Assembly: GCA_016584495.1 (NCBI GenBank)
Contig: WAID01000002.1
Location: 1,426,001 to 1,490,000, forward strand
From: Celoporthe dispersa
Taxonomy: Eukaryota; Ascomycota; Sordariomycetes; Diaporthales; Cryphonectriaceae
DNA: 64,000 bases
Reading direction: 5' to 3'
The notes below the pieces were generated by a model. It saw nothing but the letters and a program-made list of their open reading frames with translations, searched no databases and was not told where the DNA came from. Of the stretch, positions 1-12,606 are shown piece by piece. Numbering within the stretch: position 1 is the stretch's first letter; each line of letters begins with the position of its first letter. Made by a program: the position numbers and the translations under genes.

Positions 1-2600
1 TATGCTTCCCGATCTCCTGTTGGGTTTTCTCGCCGTCGGGATCGGTGGCAGCGCCTTGTTTGGTGGCGGTGCAGACAGCGGCGGTAGCGCGAGGCCCTGC
101 GCTGGCGGCTGGGGCATATGCGGCATGCTGCGCCTGTTGCTCAGGAAGCTCTTGGCCGACCCGTTGGACCCGTTTCGCGAGTGGCCCGTGATGGACAGGA
201 GAGACTCCCTGCGCGAGCTCCTGGAGGGCGGCGGCGAGGCGGCGCGGGACCGGAAGAGCTCGTCGAGGTGGTCAGAGTGCGTGGCCGACTGGCCGGCGAC
301 GCTGTAGACAGACCCGCGCCGGGAGGAGCCTGTCGGCGATGTCAGGCTGTACATGCTGGCCCGCTTCTGTGCGGCCATGGCCCGCTGGATCGGCGAGCGA
401 GATCGCGGGGAGGCCATGGGCGCCGGGTAGTCCCCCATCGAGGACATGCTCCTGGGGACCTCTGCCACGACCTCGAGCGTCCTGCTGTCCTGCTGCGGGG
501 CCTGGTGGATGATGGCGCGGAAGGGGAGGTCCGACTGGGGTCCATCTCCCCAGAGACCATGATCCGCCGGCCGCAGCGTGTTCGTGCTGGCTGCCTTGCG
601 GGGGGTGATCTGGACCGGAACCTGAAACGCCGTGGCCATCGACGTGCGGCTCGATGCTTGTGACGAGAGGTCGTACTCCGGCCGGGCTCTCTCGGCGGCC
701 CAGCTGGCGAGCATCGAGGGGCTGTCGGGTGGCTGTGAGAGGCTGTCGTCGGTCTTGAGAGGCGTGTGGGGCGACGACCTGGATGGGGACGGGGAGTCGG
801 CCACCACAGACAGGGGTCGGGTGAAGCCCAAGGTCGGGGGCGGCGGCCTCCTCGGCCTCCGTGGGGGCCTGTTGGATGTCGTGTAGGTAGCAGTGTGCGT
901 CGTGTCGGCGCCGTGCTGGCTGGCTGCGCGGCGGCGAGCTGCTGCGTGGGGGAGGCTGAAGTTGGGTGGCTCCTGGACGGCCGAGAGCGACGAGTGCTGC
1001 CGGTGTGACGACGTGTACTGCCCGCCCGATTCCAGGAAGATGTTCGATGTCCGGTACGACTGGCGCCGGTCCTCGATCTCGGCCGCGTTTGGTCGCAGGC
1101 GGGTATCTCTGAGCTCGTCAGACAGCGGCGTGGCATCCTCAGAAGGGTGGTGGCTGCCCTGGCTCCCGCTGCCGAAGCTGTCGCGGACGGGCGAGTTGCA
1201 CGCTGAGGAGTCCGACGTGACGACCGTCCGCGCGACCGACATGAACGAGTACCGGTTTGAGCTGTCCCTGAGGCCGTCGAGCTGCTGGCCGTCCTGGGAG
1301 ACAAAGCTGTTGGTGGCGGAGTTGCTGTCCACATGGCCCAGCGGGAGCTCGGCCAGGGCCGCGGCGAGGTTTGGGACCGGGCCCTCAGAGCTCGCTGCCG
1401 CGTCCCACCGGATGTCTGGCATGCTGCCGTTGCGCGCAAATCGATCCGGGCCCCGGACGGCCGTTGTCCGCCGGATGGGCGGGAGCGGTGAGGTGCCGCC
1501 CGCCAGAGCTTGGTCGTCATCCACCTTGGGCCTGCCCGTCTCCGTCACGGCCACCCTGCCGCTGAGCACCTCGATTTCTCTCCGCAGCAGGCTCATCCAG
1601 CTCTCCATATCTGTGACGTTCTCGAACACCATCAGGCAGTCGGAGGCCGGCCGCTTCTCCTTCTCGCGGAGCCCAAACTTGCCCAGCAGCGACCGGGTAT
1701 CTTGGCTGATGACAGCGCCGTCTTCGAACACCGACGAGACCTGCAGTACCCAGTGCCGACCGGGAATCACATCGCTCGCAAAGGCCGCCGAGTCCTTGGT
1801 CAGCTGGAGGACCTTCTCCGGCAGGCAGTCGTGCGGTCCATCGCCGGCGTACTGCAGCAGGTAGCCCGTGGGGACCAGCATGTAGATCTTGCTCGTCCAG
1901 TCGAGCTTGAGCGAGAGCTGTTGCGCCTGTGCCTCTTCCTCGCCATCTCCACAAACATGGTCTTGTCGTCGCCCATGTCTGGGTGGTTGACCGTGACCAC
2001 CGTGTCCTTCTTGTTGTGCATCTTGAGGAGGTGGTCGGCCTGGACGCAGGCCGGAAGCGTCGCGGTGCGGATGGCCTGTGGCCACGCATGGAAGAGCGGC
2101 ACACGGTCCCACAGGGTGGTAGGAGTGGCAAGTGAGCCTCTCCTCTTGCCACCCGGAAGCAGCGCCGGAGATCTGGGCGGCGGGGAGTAAGGCGGTGACC
2201 TCAGGCCTGCGGTCTTTGGCCTCAGGGCGGCATCCTGTTCCCTGGCGGGAGCGAGCTGCATGTCCGACTGCACCGCCTTGGGCTGTAGGTCGTAAGGCAG
2301 ACCGCCGATCGTCTCGCTCCCCACCTCCGACTTCTTGGACGACTCGGCGGGTTCCCGGGTGCCGCCCTTGACAGCATCCACCTCCGTTCCCACCTTATGC
2401 CTCCCAAACAGCCTCCCAAAAGTCAGCCTCGATTCCCTCCTCCCGGCCTTGGCGTTCTTATCGCTGCGCAAGGGCTGCCTATCCTCCATAGTGGCCTTGA
2501 TCTCGAGGTCCGGCGGCCTCATCCTGCGCGCGAGCTTTGTGGGCTGTGGGAAGGACTGCTGGGTGTGGTCGGGTGACGCCGGCAGGACTGCCTCGTCCAT
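1..2600 (-). CDS. PH-domain protein, 3' end beyond the left edge
   Basis: Fungal pleckstrin-homology protein, probably a membrane- or cortex-associated adaptor; the role is inferred from the domain only. The start at 2600 opens a basic, Pro/Ser-rich leader. The PH-like core lies at about residues 190-340, with the strand LDWTSKIYMLVPTGYLLQY, then LPEKVLQLTKDS, GRHWVLQVSS and a closing helix MESWMSLLRREIEVL. After it comes a Ser/Pro/Arg-rich tail that stays open to base 1, so about 867 residues are visible and the C-terminus is missing. The leader frame ends in KTMFVEM and the core frame resumes as DGEEEAQAQQ. One extra G near 1947 would join them; no intron of workable size fits there. The nearest upstream gene is 10 kb away. 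The domain call is fairly secure; the exact family member is not recognised. Confidence 0.72.
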
Positions 2601-3548
2601 CGTCTCCCAGGGCAGATATGGGATGGAACTACACCTATTATGACGGTGTACCCAGAGGGAGGAAGGAGGAAAAAAAAAATTAAAATCAGAAGTTGACAGG
2701 ACGTATGGAATATCGCAGAGCTGTGGAGTGGCTGATCATCGACGAGGGCCGTCTCGTCAATGTGGCGAAAGCGAGTGACGCAGATAATGAGGACCAGGTC
2801 AAGTCAAGCTGACGAGAGCCACCATCTGTGCAGTAACGAGAGACGTGTTTGAGACTCGGCCGGGGCCACTCCCCTTTTTTCGCTCTCCTTCTTTTCCCTT
2901 TCTGTCTCCCGTGGATAATATCACTAGGGAGGAGGCGGCTGGGCGCGCCGTTAAAAGTAAAAGGAGTGACGAGACAGGTGTTGTGGTACGGAAGCGACAG
3001 GATCGGGTTCAGATCAAACCCAGGTCGGATCGGGTTGTCAGTGCAAATCCCCCCGGATACGGGGCGCGCGAGCTCTCAGCTCTAGGTGTCAGGAGGATGT
3101 TGAAGACACATCCAGACCCGGGAGCAAGATGTTTCAGACGAACCCTTCACGGATGCGGAAACAAGTTTGACTGTGTGGTTGTGCAAGAGCCAGCAGCCCA
3201 CGTCTGACCAGGTCCATGAGAGGGAGGGAGATGCAGGTTCGGTCCTGGGTGTTGTCGAAGACGAGACAGGAAGGGGAGAAGAAGGCAGAACCCCGAGGGC
3301 AGGTCTGGCCCTGTTTTCAGACCCGGGGAGAGGACGGGTTGGATTTCAGGAATGTAAGAGACAAGCCGCACAGGGCTCCGGATCGCTGACCAACTGATGG
3401 AGAAGAGAGTTTGTGACTGTAAGAGGGAGGAGAGGTTATAACGCGAGGGTGACGATGGAGTATGTGCACGGTACAAGGTATACGATATACCAGGTATGAT
3501 GAGCTGGGCCATGGGAGGGGGATATAGCATCGACTTTAGGTGTCCATA

Positions 3549-3590
3549 ACACACACACGCACACACGCACACACGCACACGCACACACAC
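3549..3590. repeat. AC/ACGC microsatellite
   Basis: An alternating AC tract interrupted by regularly spaced G, giving ACACGC-like units, in noncoding DNA. Confidence 0.9.
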
Positions 3591-4078
3591 GGCGGACAAT
3601 TAAGAGGGACCCTGTCTCCAGAAAGAGAGCGCGACAGAGAAGGGAAAAACAATGGGAAGGGTGACCTGGCGTGGGCTGGCCGGCCCTGGTTGGTCTAGCA
3701 GGGACCTGGAGCGGGACGCAGCGGGAAGATGGCTCGTGGATGGGACCAGGGGGGGCAGGAGCGTTAGGCCTGTGGGGGTGACCTGGGCTGAACGCTGGTA
3801 GGTGGATGGGGCTGTCGCTACCGGCCGCCCTGACCGCCTGGCCCGGGGTACCATGACGACCTGCCTGGGGTTCACCTCAGCACAAAAAGGTACAATGTCA
3901 CAGCTGTACAGGCTACGCTCTCTGTAGTCATGCTTTAGCCGGTAGGACTCGTACACTGTACAGCTTTCATGTCCTGGATCCGGGCCAGCCAGCTCCATCC
4001 TTGCGTGTCTTGCGCTGCCCTGTCTCTATTCCCCCTCTGCCTTGCCAGCCACGCCAACCTCAGACAGCAATGGGAGAG

Positions 4079-4111
<33 letters not shown>
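4079..4111. repeat. Compound (AC)n(AG)n microsatellite
   Basis: A run of AC dinucleotides passes directly into a run of AG dinucleotides. Confidence 0.9.
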
Positions 4112-4774
4112 CCCTGGGGGAAGGCTGTCCTGGTCAATTGGTCTCTGTACAGGGTTCAGGCTGGCGGGTTTTGATGCAAGGCCTGTGGATCATGTGGCCC
4201 CGCCAACTCATCAGAAGCCTGGTTGACGGGAGCACAGACGTGCTGCCCGGGGGGGGGGGTGCGAGCTGCGAGGGCCATTACAAACCCATTGTGAGACGAC
4301 TGCGTTGACTCTTTTTGTTTTTCTGGTTTGGTGATTTTTTTTTTGGTTTCTTTTTTTTCTCTTTCGGACAATAGACTGGTTGTGGTATCTTTATGCTCTT
4401 CAGGCTCACCCTCTCCGTACATTCCCAACTCATAGGATGGTATTGGTACTAGGTATGGTTTTTTTGTGTTTTTTTCTATGATTTGCCGGCGATGGAGGAA
4501 AGACGGTGTCAGGTGTCTCTTGGTAGTTGTACCGTAGGCCTTGCTTACCTGTCTTGTCGAGTTGGCCCGACCTTAGCCTGTCTGTAATCATCATCACCGC
4601 CTTTCAGGGCGGAGACGTGGGGAAGATAGAGCAGTGCCCTGGGAGGTCCGCCTGTCTGTACGTACATAACCGAAGCTCGTTCTGTCGTGATAAGCGCCCT
4701 CGCCATCGCGATGAGAGATGCTGACCTGTGTGGTACATCTCGGGATGAAAGGGCTCGTGCTCTCTCAGTCCCAG

Positions 4775-4815
4775 TCTCTCTCTCCCTCTCCCTCTCTCTC
4801 TCTCCCTCTCCCCCC
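4775..4815. repeat. CT-rich microsatellite
   Basis: A TCTC/CCTC tract, pyrimidine only, in noncoding DNA. Confidence 0.85.
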
Positions 4816-6789
4816 TTCAGGCTTCAAGAGCTGAGTGCACTATTGTGCGATAGCTCCTGGGATGTCATGTACGACGCGGTAGCACATAGGTTGACAATGC
4901 TACGGTGCAACAACCAGGGTGCCAGTGCCAGGGGGATGGTCATCATCTCACAAATCTTACACATGCATCCTGGATCTCTCGTTCAGTCTCCCGACCACTC
5001 ACAGCCAAGAGACCAACGCATCGACGGAGGACGACGCGCTTCGTTCCCTCCACCACCACCACCACCACCCCTCCCTCCCCCCTTGCTCTTCCTCGCCATG
5101 CTCGTAAACTTCCCTAAACCACTGCCTACTATGCAGTACATAACATGTACTCTCCCCCATGGTAGGATTTTACGCGTCTTGCCGACCGTGTTCTCCACCG
5201 GTCCATGGATAGGGCAGACCTCGCGTCTCGGCAGCCGTTTGTTCGCTCGCACTTGGCACCTGCGGGTGCGTTTCATGCAGGATTCGGAAATGAGAAAAGG
5301 CTGAAGCTTCATGACTATTGGGGCTGATCGCGGCCCAAGGTCGCCCGGCTCTTTCTTGTGGGGAGGGAGGGGGGTTTTGTTGGTCCCACACCGGGATGAA
5401 TGAATGAATTGAGTTGAATGTTGGGCCAGGGACAGGGCAGGGTCCTTGAGAGAAAGAGAGGGGGGGGGAAAGAGAGAGAGAGAAAGTTCCCTGTTCTTTT
5501 TCGTGGTTCTCTGCTCAGCCCCTGGCCCCTGATGATTTTTTTTTTTCTTCTTAAACGTGACGGGTCTATCCTCGCGATCGCTGCAACGGCTTTGCCAAGA
5601 CCTCTGGGCACCAAGGCCCTGCAGACTCATCAGGAATTAACTCGTAACTGTACTATGACAAGATTACAGCTTACTTTCTCTGACTACCATAGTACGGTGC
5701 AAATTGATCGACAGCAGGTCCGAATGGTCTAGAGTTTCGACTGACACACGATCCACAAACACAGCATCATGTCCTCGTCCCTCTCCTCTTCTGATCTCTC
5801 TCTGCACTGCCGTAGCTGCATCGAGATCTGGGCGGCATCTCGAAACGAGCTCCAGATTTTGGGTTGACCCTGATCGGCAGCAATCACCAGTTCAGCCCCA
5901 CGCTGGAGAACTCGTGTGGCTCGGGATACACACCAGGCGCTCGTGGTCTGGTTTTCTTCTTGTTCTTTTCTCCACCACGTCTGGAAATTCTCCATCGCCC
6001 GCCGCTGCCGTCGTCACAGCAAAGAGAAGAAGTCTTCTTGCCGGGTCTACAGGATCCAGGGCTGGCAGGCGAGCGACAGGGACAGGCCCGAGTTTCCAGC
6101 TCCACGGGATGGGAGAGATCGGTGGAACATTGTGTGGGCACCACTTGCAGCCCTGCAATACTGTGTATGCTGCACCACCGGCAACGTTGGTTTATTACTA
6201 GTATTCCGAAGGGGAGGGAGAGAGGTAGAGAGGGAAGAGGAAAGACCTGGACAGAGGCGAAGGGGTGAGGCAAGAAGAAAATCATCGTTATCACAATGGC
6301 CCTTGGAGCATATAACAGCGGACATGTTATTCCTTATGGAAGCCTCGGCAAGACCGAATCCAGAGCCAGGAGAGCCTGTCGCGAGATCAAGCCCCTCCAC
6401 GTACTGTACTTTTTTTTTTTTTGCCTTCTTCTTTTCCTTTCGAAGGATTTCCTTCCTCGTCTCTCTCAGCTCGAAATTTCCCCCCTCTCACCCGGCTGGA
6501 GGTCACCCCTCCTCCTTCTCCCCCCCCCCTGGCGAGCGGGACAATTTTGCTGATCGAGCTGGTCAGCTAAGCCATGGGTATTTGGACCCGGCAGACCGGT
6601 CTGCCATGCGAATCACACCTGCACCTCCCCCCTCGCGAACCAGATTTTTACTTTTTCTAAATTTTTTTCAACATCCTCAGTCATCCTCACGCCGCCCCTG
6701 ACATCACTACCCTAGCCTTGCCCCTACGTGCATATGCAGTAGTACAGGACCTCTCTGTGAGATGACATCCTTCCTGCTCGACACAAGCA

Positions 6790-6832
6790 GGAGAGAGAGA
6801 GAGAGAGAGAATATGTGTGTGTGTGTGTGTGT
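6790..6832. repeat. Compound (GA)n-(TG)n microsatellite
   Basis: About ten GA units followed by about eight TG units, with a short AATA joint between them. Confidence 0.9.
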
Positions 6833-7027
6833 TTGTGGGTTCCTACATTACTCCAGTAGTACAATATAGTACAAGTGACGGTACCACCAAGAGCGGAGCC
6901 TTTCATGACGACGCCACACCAACCGATCCAAGCGTCTACCTCGATCCACACTGCGCGCCCGCCTCAACACACCAACCCCTCCCCTCCCCTCCCATGTATC
7001 TTCTCTTCTGAGGACACACATGCACAC

Positions 7028-7062
7028 AGAGAGAGAGAGAAAGAGAAAAGAGAGAGAAGAGA
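7028..7062. repeat. GA-rich microsatellite
   Basis: An imperfect AG/AAG purine tract in the same gene-free stretch. Confidence 0.8.
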
Positions 7063-7639
7063 AGGGGGAAAAAATAGGGTTCCACTCGAACCATGAAATG
7101 CAGGGGCCGCACGGGACTCCTGAGTGATGAGACCGGGGAAAATTGAGGCTGGAGCAGGGGCCAGGTTGGGGGGGGGGACAATTGATTAGGACGCAGTGCA
7201 TTTTTTTTTTCAGCCTCCTTCATCGTCGTCACTTTGATGAACTTTCTTTTTCCTTTTTTTTTCTCCTCCTCTCATCTATTTGCTTCTGAATTTTTATTTC
7301 TGAAAAGGAGAAACCGTATTCGTAATGCTGGTCTTACTACAGACCAAATTTTATCGACTGCTACGATGGCCAATTCATGTAAAGCGATTGGCGCGGGGAA
7401 GAAAGAGTGATCCGCATTGGGAACGGTTGGGCAAGCAATTAATACGAGGACTACTACAGCGGCCCAGGTCGTGCCGTCAGCCAGTCTAGACATATGCTAG
7501 ATCTTGAAGGGTGGGCGGCTCTGCATCTGGCCATTTCCCTCCTTTCTTATCCATTCGTTTATCCCCGTCTTGTCTTCTCTGATTATCCGTCTTGTCTCAT
7601 GATGATGCCACCACCCCCAGGTCGGATCCGATCCTCGCC

Positions 7640-7700
7640 CACCAACCCATCCATCCACCCGTCCACCTGTCCACCCACACACCCGAACCTCCCCCCCCCC
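7640..7700. repeat. CCAN/CCCA tetranucleotide-rich tract
   Basis: Repeated CCAT, CCAC and CCCA units give a strongly C-rich top strand. The tract ends in poly-C and poly-T runs near 7690-7720. Confidence 0.7.
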
Positions 7701-10700
7701 TTTTTTTTCCCCCATCCCCCCTTGATCTTGTCACAAAATACAACTGCGAGAGGATGAAAGGGTCCTGGACGAGACGAGAACTCGACGGACGGGCGCGTGC
7801 GGCTGCAGCCTGGCCCTGCAACATTTCATCCCACTCCGGCCCCCCCTTGGCCTCCGCAGTGGTGGTATGCGCCTCGCCTGAGACAGTGCATGGGGCGCAA
7901 TGCAGGACCTACTTACTAAACTCACCTTCTGCAGCCCATTCTTTCGCCTCCCCTCCCTCTCCACAAGCAAGCACACACACACACTTGCATACATGCATAC
8001 TGTACATGATGCCCCCCCTCCCCCTTCCTCTCCGCCCCTCCCTTTCGCTTCTGCACCACTCATTGATTCGCTATGGATGACCTCTGTCTATCCGCCCTCT
8101 CGTCTCATCTCATCAAATTTCGGGATCATCAACACGACAAGATCGTCGGGTAGCATAGAGACAGATAAATAAATGAGATTGAAAGAAAAGGAAATCTACG
8201 CGACGGCAGCCTATCGGTGGAGAGAGGGGGGGAGGGGGAGGAGAGAGAAAGACACCAGACCCAGAAAGTCTCCGAAGGGAAGGTTCCCTCCTCTCTGGCG
8301 GCTTCCAAGGAGGGGAAGGAGCAGGAGGCATAGCACCAGCGCCAACAAGCAGGTATGCAGGCCGCCAGGCAGGTAGGCCCAGCCCATCTGTAGCGGCCCT
8401 TTTCCATCATGTCTCTCGCTTACCGGCCGTCGCACAGCTAAGCACGGCCATGGGCGAGCTTCTTCTGCAGGTTTCCACTGGTTCGTCGCACTATCGTGCA
8501 ACCGTCTCGTGTTCTTTTCTTCTTCCCTTTGGCTGGCCTCGTCTCTTCTTTCCCTCCCCCCCTGGCTTGTTGCGATGGTGTTGTCGCGCCAGGGTCGGGA
8601 GAATATGTCCGGTCCCGCGAGGCGATCGCGACATTTTGTGGCTTCTTTCTTGTCCTTTCTTCTTCTTCTTCTTCTTTCTATTTCTCTTCTATCTAATCTC
8701 CCTTTTGTTTGTTGTCTTCTTGTTCTATTTTCTCGTCAAGAAACACAGCTTACCTGTCCAGACATGGCATGCCTCGGATTGCTTCCCCCGACAGGTGCAG
8801 AATGTTTGCCATGGAGTTGGAGTTGTTCGCCGACCCTGAGATCCTTCCGGAGCGATGTGCTAAATGCTTACCATACCGGATCAGGCAGTGTGCTAGGCAC
8901 CAGGTGCTATGTAGGTACATCAGTAAAATGTTTCAGAGAAAGGGCCTAAAGTGGCCTTATGATTCCTGCTTCGTCGGGACCGACGTTGTACGACCCTCCG
9001 CCCACCGGCAAATTGCCACGCTCTCTTCTTTCTCTTCTTTTTTCCTTTCCTTCGTTCCCTTCCCCCAGCGACAAGTTTTCTTCCGCCTGGGACCATGCAG
9101 CAAGCGGTGCAACAGAGCCCACCCGCATGCGCAGCCCTCGAGATGATCTGCTCCAGGGGGCCCCATTTCTATGCGGCGCACTGCAGATCATCCCTCTAAC
9201 AAAGTAGCACGGCACTACACACTACAGTACACACTACCGCAGCGTCGCACCACAGGTAGCCATACATACATAGTACTCTAGTCGTACCTCCTCCTCTTTC
9301 GCCTTTCCTTCTCTCGCATTCGCTCACCTTTTCCACAGGCGCCCCAGAGAAGCTCCATTCGTACCTGTACCTGCAGTAGCGCCGGCTGGATTTACTGGGA
9401 GGTCCCCGCAAGGTCCTGACTCGGCCCAGGCCTCTGGGAACACACATACATACACAACACATACTCTCTCTCTCTCTCTTCTCCCCCTCCAAAATGGAGT
9501 GAGTGGTGGGGATTACACTCTTGGTCGGGGCGTTCCCCTCTTCATTTTGGCTTCGTGTTGGTTAGACTTCCATGGCATATCCACAAGTTTGTGGGGGGCG
9601 CGGCATACAATCTTGGATGGGGAGGGCCCTTCGATATTCTTCTGCAGTATTCCAAATTATACACTCCGCACCAGGCAGAGCGCGTGTTTGCAACCTCTTC
9701 TGGGAAGAAAAAGAAATAAGAGAAAGAAAAACACAAGGTTGCCCTACAACACGGCCCGCCGTGCACGACGTCGCCGAATGGGATGGTCCCCGACTGGACC
9801 TGCCTGCAGGAGCTCCGCCCGCCCGCCCACTCACACCCACCCACCCACCCAGGCGCGCGGCAGCCCAGACGGCCGGATCAGAAGCAGTAACTGCAGAGAT
9901 ATGAGACAACCAAGTACCCTCCCTTTTTGTTTTTCTGTCAAGAACGGTTCGTGTACAAACCCGCACAGCGTCGGACCCCGAGCCGCGCGTGCAGTAGTGG
10001 GATGCGAAGACTAGAACAGAGGCAACACAACCCAGTGCATATTGCTCGTATGTACGAAGGAAAAAGAAGAGGTGGAAAGAAAAAAAAAAGAAGAGGCATC
10101 TCACCCCCTCACGCTTGCTTGACTTCTCTCTTCTAGATCGCCTATACGCTCGTAGTCAACAAACCGCAGAGAGGACAAGAACTCGTGCCCCTGCTGAAGG
10201 GCGGACGGCCTGGTCTAAATTCTTTTTCTTGACACAATATTATTAATATAATTATAATTATTTTTTTTTTTTTTGGTGACGGCTCGACTTGTCCGCCACG
10301 GTTTACCAGATACAGCTTTGCCGGAACCTATCGCGCACATCGCCAGAACAGTCCGTCTCCTGCTCGCAGAGCTTGACAGGGACATCACGTCTTCGAGGCT
10401 GTCGCCTACACGAGGGCAACCTTGTTTCCGCGGTCGCCTCGTTTACAGTCTCTCTTTTCTGTAGGAGAGCGAGATCCGAAGCCACGAAACTTTATGTGCC
10501 AGAGGATTTTACGCTCGGCAAAAAAAGTGCCGGCCCGGTGGTGCATCGACTGGGTCAGTGCCTTGGTGCCTGCGATGCCGTAGAGCTCGACGACATCCGG
10601 ACTAGGCAGGTATCAATGGCTGGAGCACCTAAACAGCAGGACCCGTGGATTCCACGTGGTTATGTCGCGTTGAAGTTGAGGCGAGCCACGCCCTCAGCTC

Positions 10701-12606
10701 GCGGATCACGTCCCTCAGGGGATACGACAACCAGAGGAGTGGATCGATGTTGAGCCTTTCCTCTTCCCGAGCAACGCAAAATATACACTGATAATTGTTC
10801 AGGAGAGGAGAACGAAAAAGCTTAACAGGCGGGCGCCGAACGTCGGAGATTTGAGCCAGAGTCTTGGTCTCCCAAGCCGGCGCAAAAACACACGAGAGCG
10901 GACTCTCGGCATCGCACCGGGTGATACTTGTCTGATCCGCTGAAAGGCGGGCCGGTGGGATTCAAGGTGTCAAAGCGTCGGCCGCGAAGGTGTGGGTTGG
11001 CGTTCGTCTGACTTTCCAACAACAAAGTTAATGGGCTGACGCACAAGCCTCGCCAGAGTCCAGAGAGGCAGCTCGAGTGGAAGTATCGTGACGTGACCCT
11101 GACCAGCCTTGTTTACATGGAGCAAAGCCTCTGGGAAAGTGTGAGGTGTGATCCCCGTCCTGGCTGTTTAGGCGGCCAAGTTGGGCAAGTCGGGTCCGGA
11201 TGATTCGCCAGTCCCATTTTTTCTTCTTCTTCTTCTCGATACTGTGTAATGCCCTCTTCATCTCTCTCTGTGGAGGCGCAAGACTCTGAAGACCGCTCGT
11301 GGCCAGATGGGAGTGTCGATGGTGGGAACCGTAGCTACCCGAGAACCTGGGACGACAAGAACGCTCTAGGCCTCGATAGGGCTGAGACGAGAGATCATCT
11401 GCTCTCTCCAACCCGGCTTGTAGATGCGTAGATAACATGATAACATTTGTATCATTGCGCGGAGTGACCAGGGGCTCAGTGTGAAGGAGGTGTGAGAGCA
11501 GACGTCTTTCAGTTGCGCGAGGTTCGGAACCCAGGTGGTCACTGGGCACCACATGGCAGATCGAAGGGAAAGAAATAAAAATAAAAAAAAATCAACAGCC
11601 AGTGTCATGGGCAAGTTGATTGGATCACGCGGCAGATCAGTCGAGGGGGCGTATGCGTGGTGTGACGGTGATGGTCTGTCCGTGTTCAGGTCGGGGAGGA
11701 AGCAGGCAGAGGCGACACTTGGTGGTGCTCGTGCCCTGTGCCTGTACGCCTGTCCGTCCGTTTTCGCACCATAGATACATGGGAATAAGGAGAGACATCG
11801 AGATCTCAAGATCACAGCTGCCAGCGATGACTTAGGCCGCCTGGAGACGGTCATGTGGTGGTCAGAATCTGGCTTGGATCAGCATGACACACCATAACCA
11901 CTGCAAACGAACCCAATAAGCGGGCCTAGCCAGACAGTTTGATCTCTTTAGCCTAGTGTTCCCTTTTTTTCCTCTCTATTTTTTTTTACCTTCCTTTTCC
12001 TTGCTTCCTTGGTGGACAGACACCTGGACGGGTGGTGGTAGTGATGCTGGTGGGTGTCATGCTGTACTTAGTTTGTGGTTATGGATGCGCTGTTGTGAGG
12101 AATTGCAGTGAAGTGTGTGAGGATTTGCCTGAAGTGAAGGCGAGCCCTGAAATTTGGAGAAGAGGGTCCAGTGACGCAGTGGTCCCTGTGCCCCTCCATG
12201 AGCTCATAGCAGTAAGCCAACAACCCCCCCCCCTCTGTGGCCAGCGTCCCTACCCCAGCCCAGCACCAGCCCAGCCCCGCCATTTGACACTGGCGCATAC
12301 GACATAGTGCATACTACTACTGTCCACCACCTACCACCGCCTACCGCATACTGCCTGTTACTGCATAGTGATATCTTCCTGTCCACACGTACGAGCCAGC
12401 GGCCGAACACACCACCCGCAGACGCACCTGCCACTGCTCCTGGGCCTTGGCGGATGCGTGACCTCGCCTCAGCGCAAGCTCACAGGAAAACCTAGCCTTC
12501 CCACGGGTCGAGCTGCGCCTTCAGCTCTTTCCTCCTTCTCCTTCTCCTCCTCCTCCTCCTCTGCTGAGCCATAACAAAGTGAAAAGAAAAGAGGGCCTGG
12601 ACCGCC

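Larger units (their letters stand above)
2601..12606. other. 10-kb gene-free stretch between divergent genes
   Basis: No open frame here has convincing protein character. The reading frames are short, overlap on all strands and are dominated by Ser/Pro/Leu or by simple-repeat translations. The stretch holds many microsatellites (AC, AG, CT, TG), poly-T and poly-C/G runs, and scattered TAC/GTAC-rich patches, for example near 6838, 7985 and 9211. A 39-base pure A/T patch lies at 10236-10274. It separates the starts of the PH gene and the coiled-coil gene, so it should contain both promoters. Long leaders or noncoding transcripts are possible but cannot be shown from sequence. I see no tRNA-type B box, no 5S rRNA and no transposon ends. 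Confidence 0.6.

Noticed and set aside
893..1864. 323-codon plus-strand frame over the PH gene
   Set aside because: Overlaps the PH core, whose minus-strand protein is recognisable; the plus-strand product is Ser/Arg-rich noise.
3600..3998. 132-codon minus-strand frame in the 10-kb interval
   Set aside because: Not low complexity, but with no family resemblance, no introns and chance-level length for this GC content.
10289..10753. 154-codon plus-strand frame in the 10-kb interval
   Set aside because: It opens with a TTG codon, has no domain or typical codon bias, and overlaps other equally open frames.
2601..12606. Transposon or biosynthetic cluster hidden in the long interval
   Set aside because: I found no terminal inverted repeats, no long terminal repeats, and no transposase, reverse-transcriptase, PKS or NRPS motifs.
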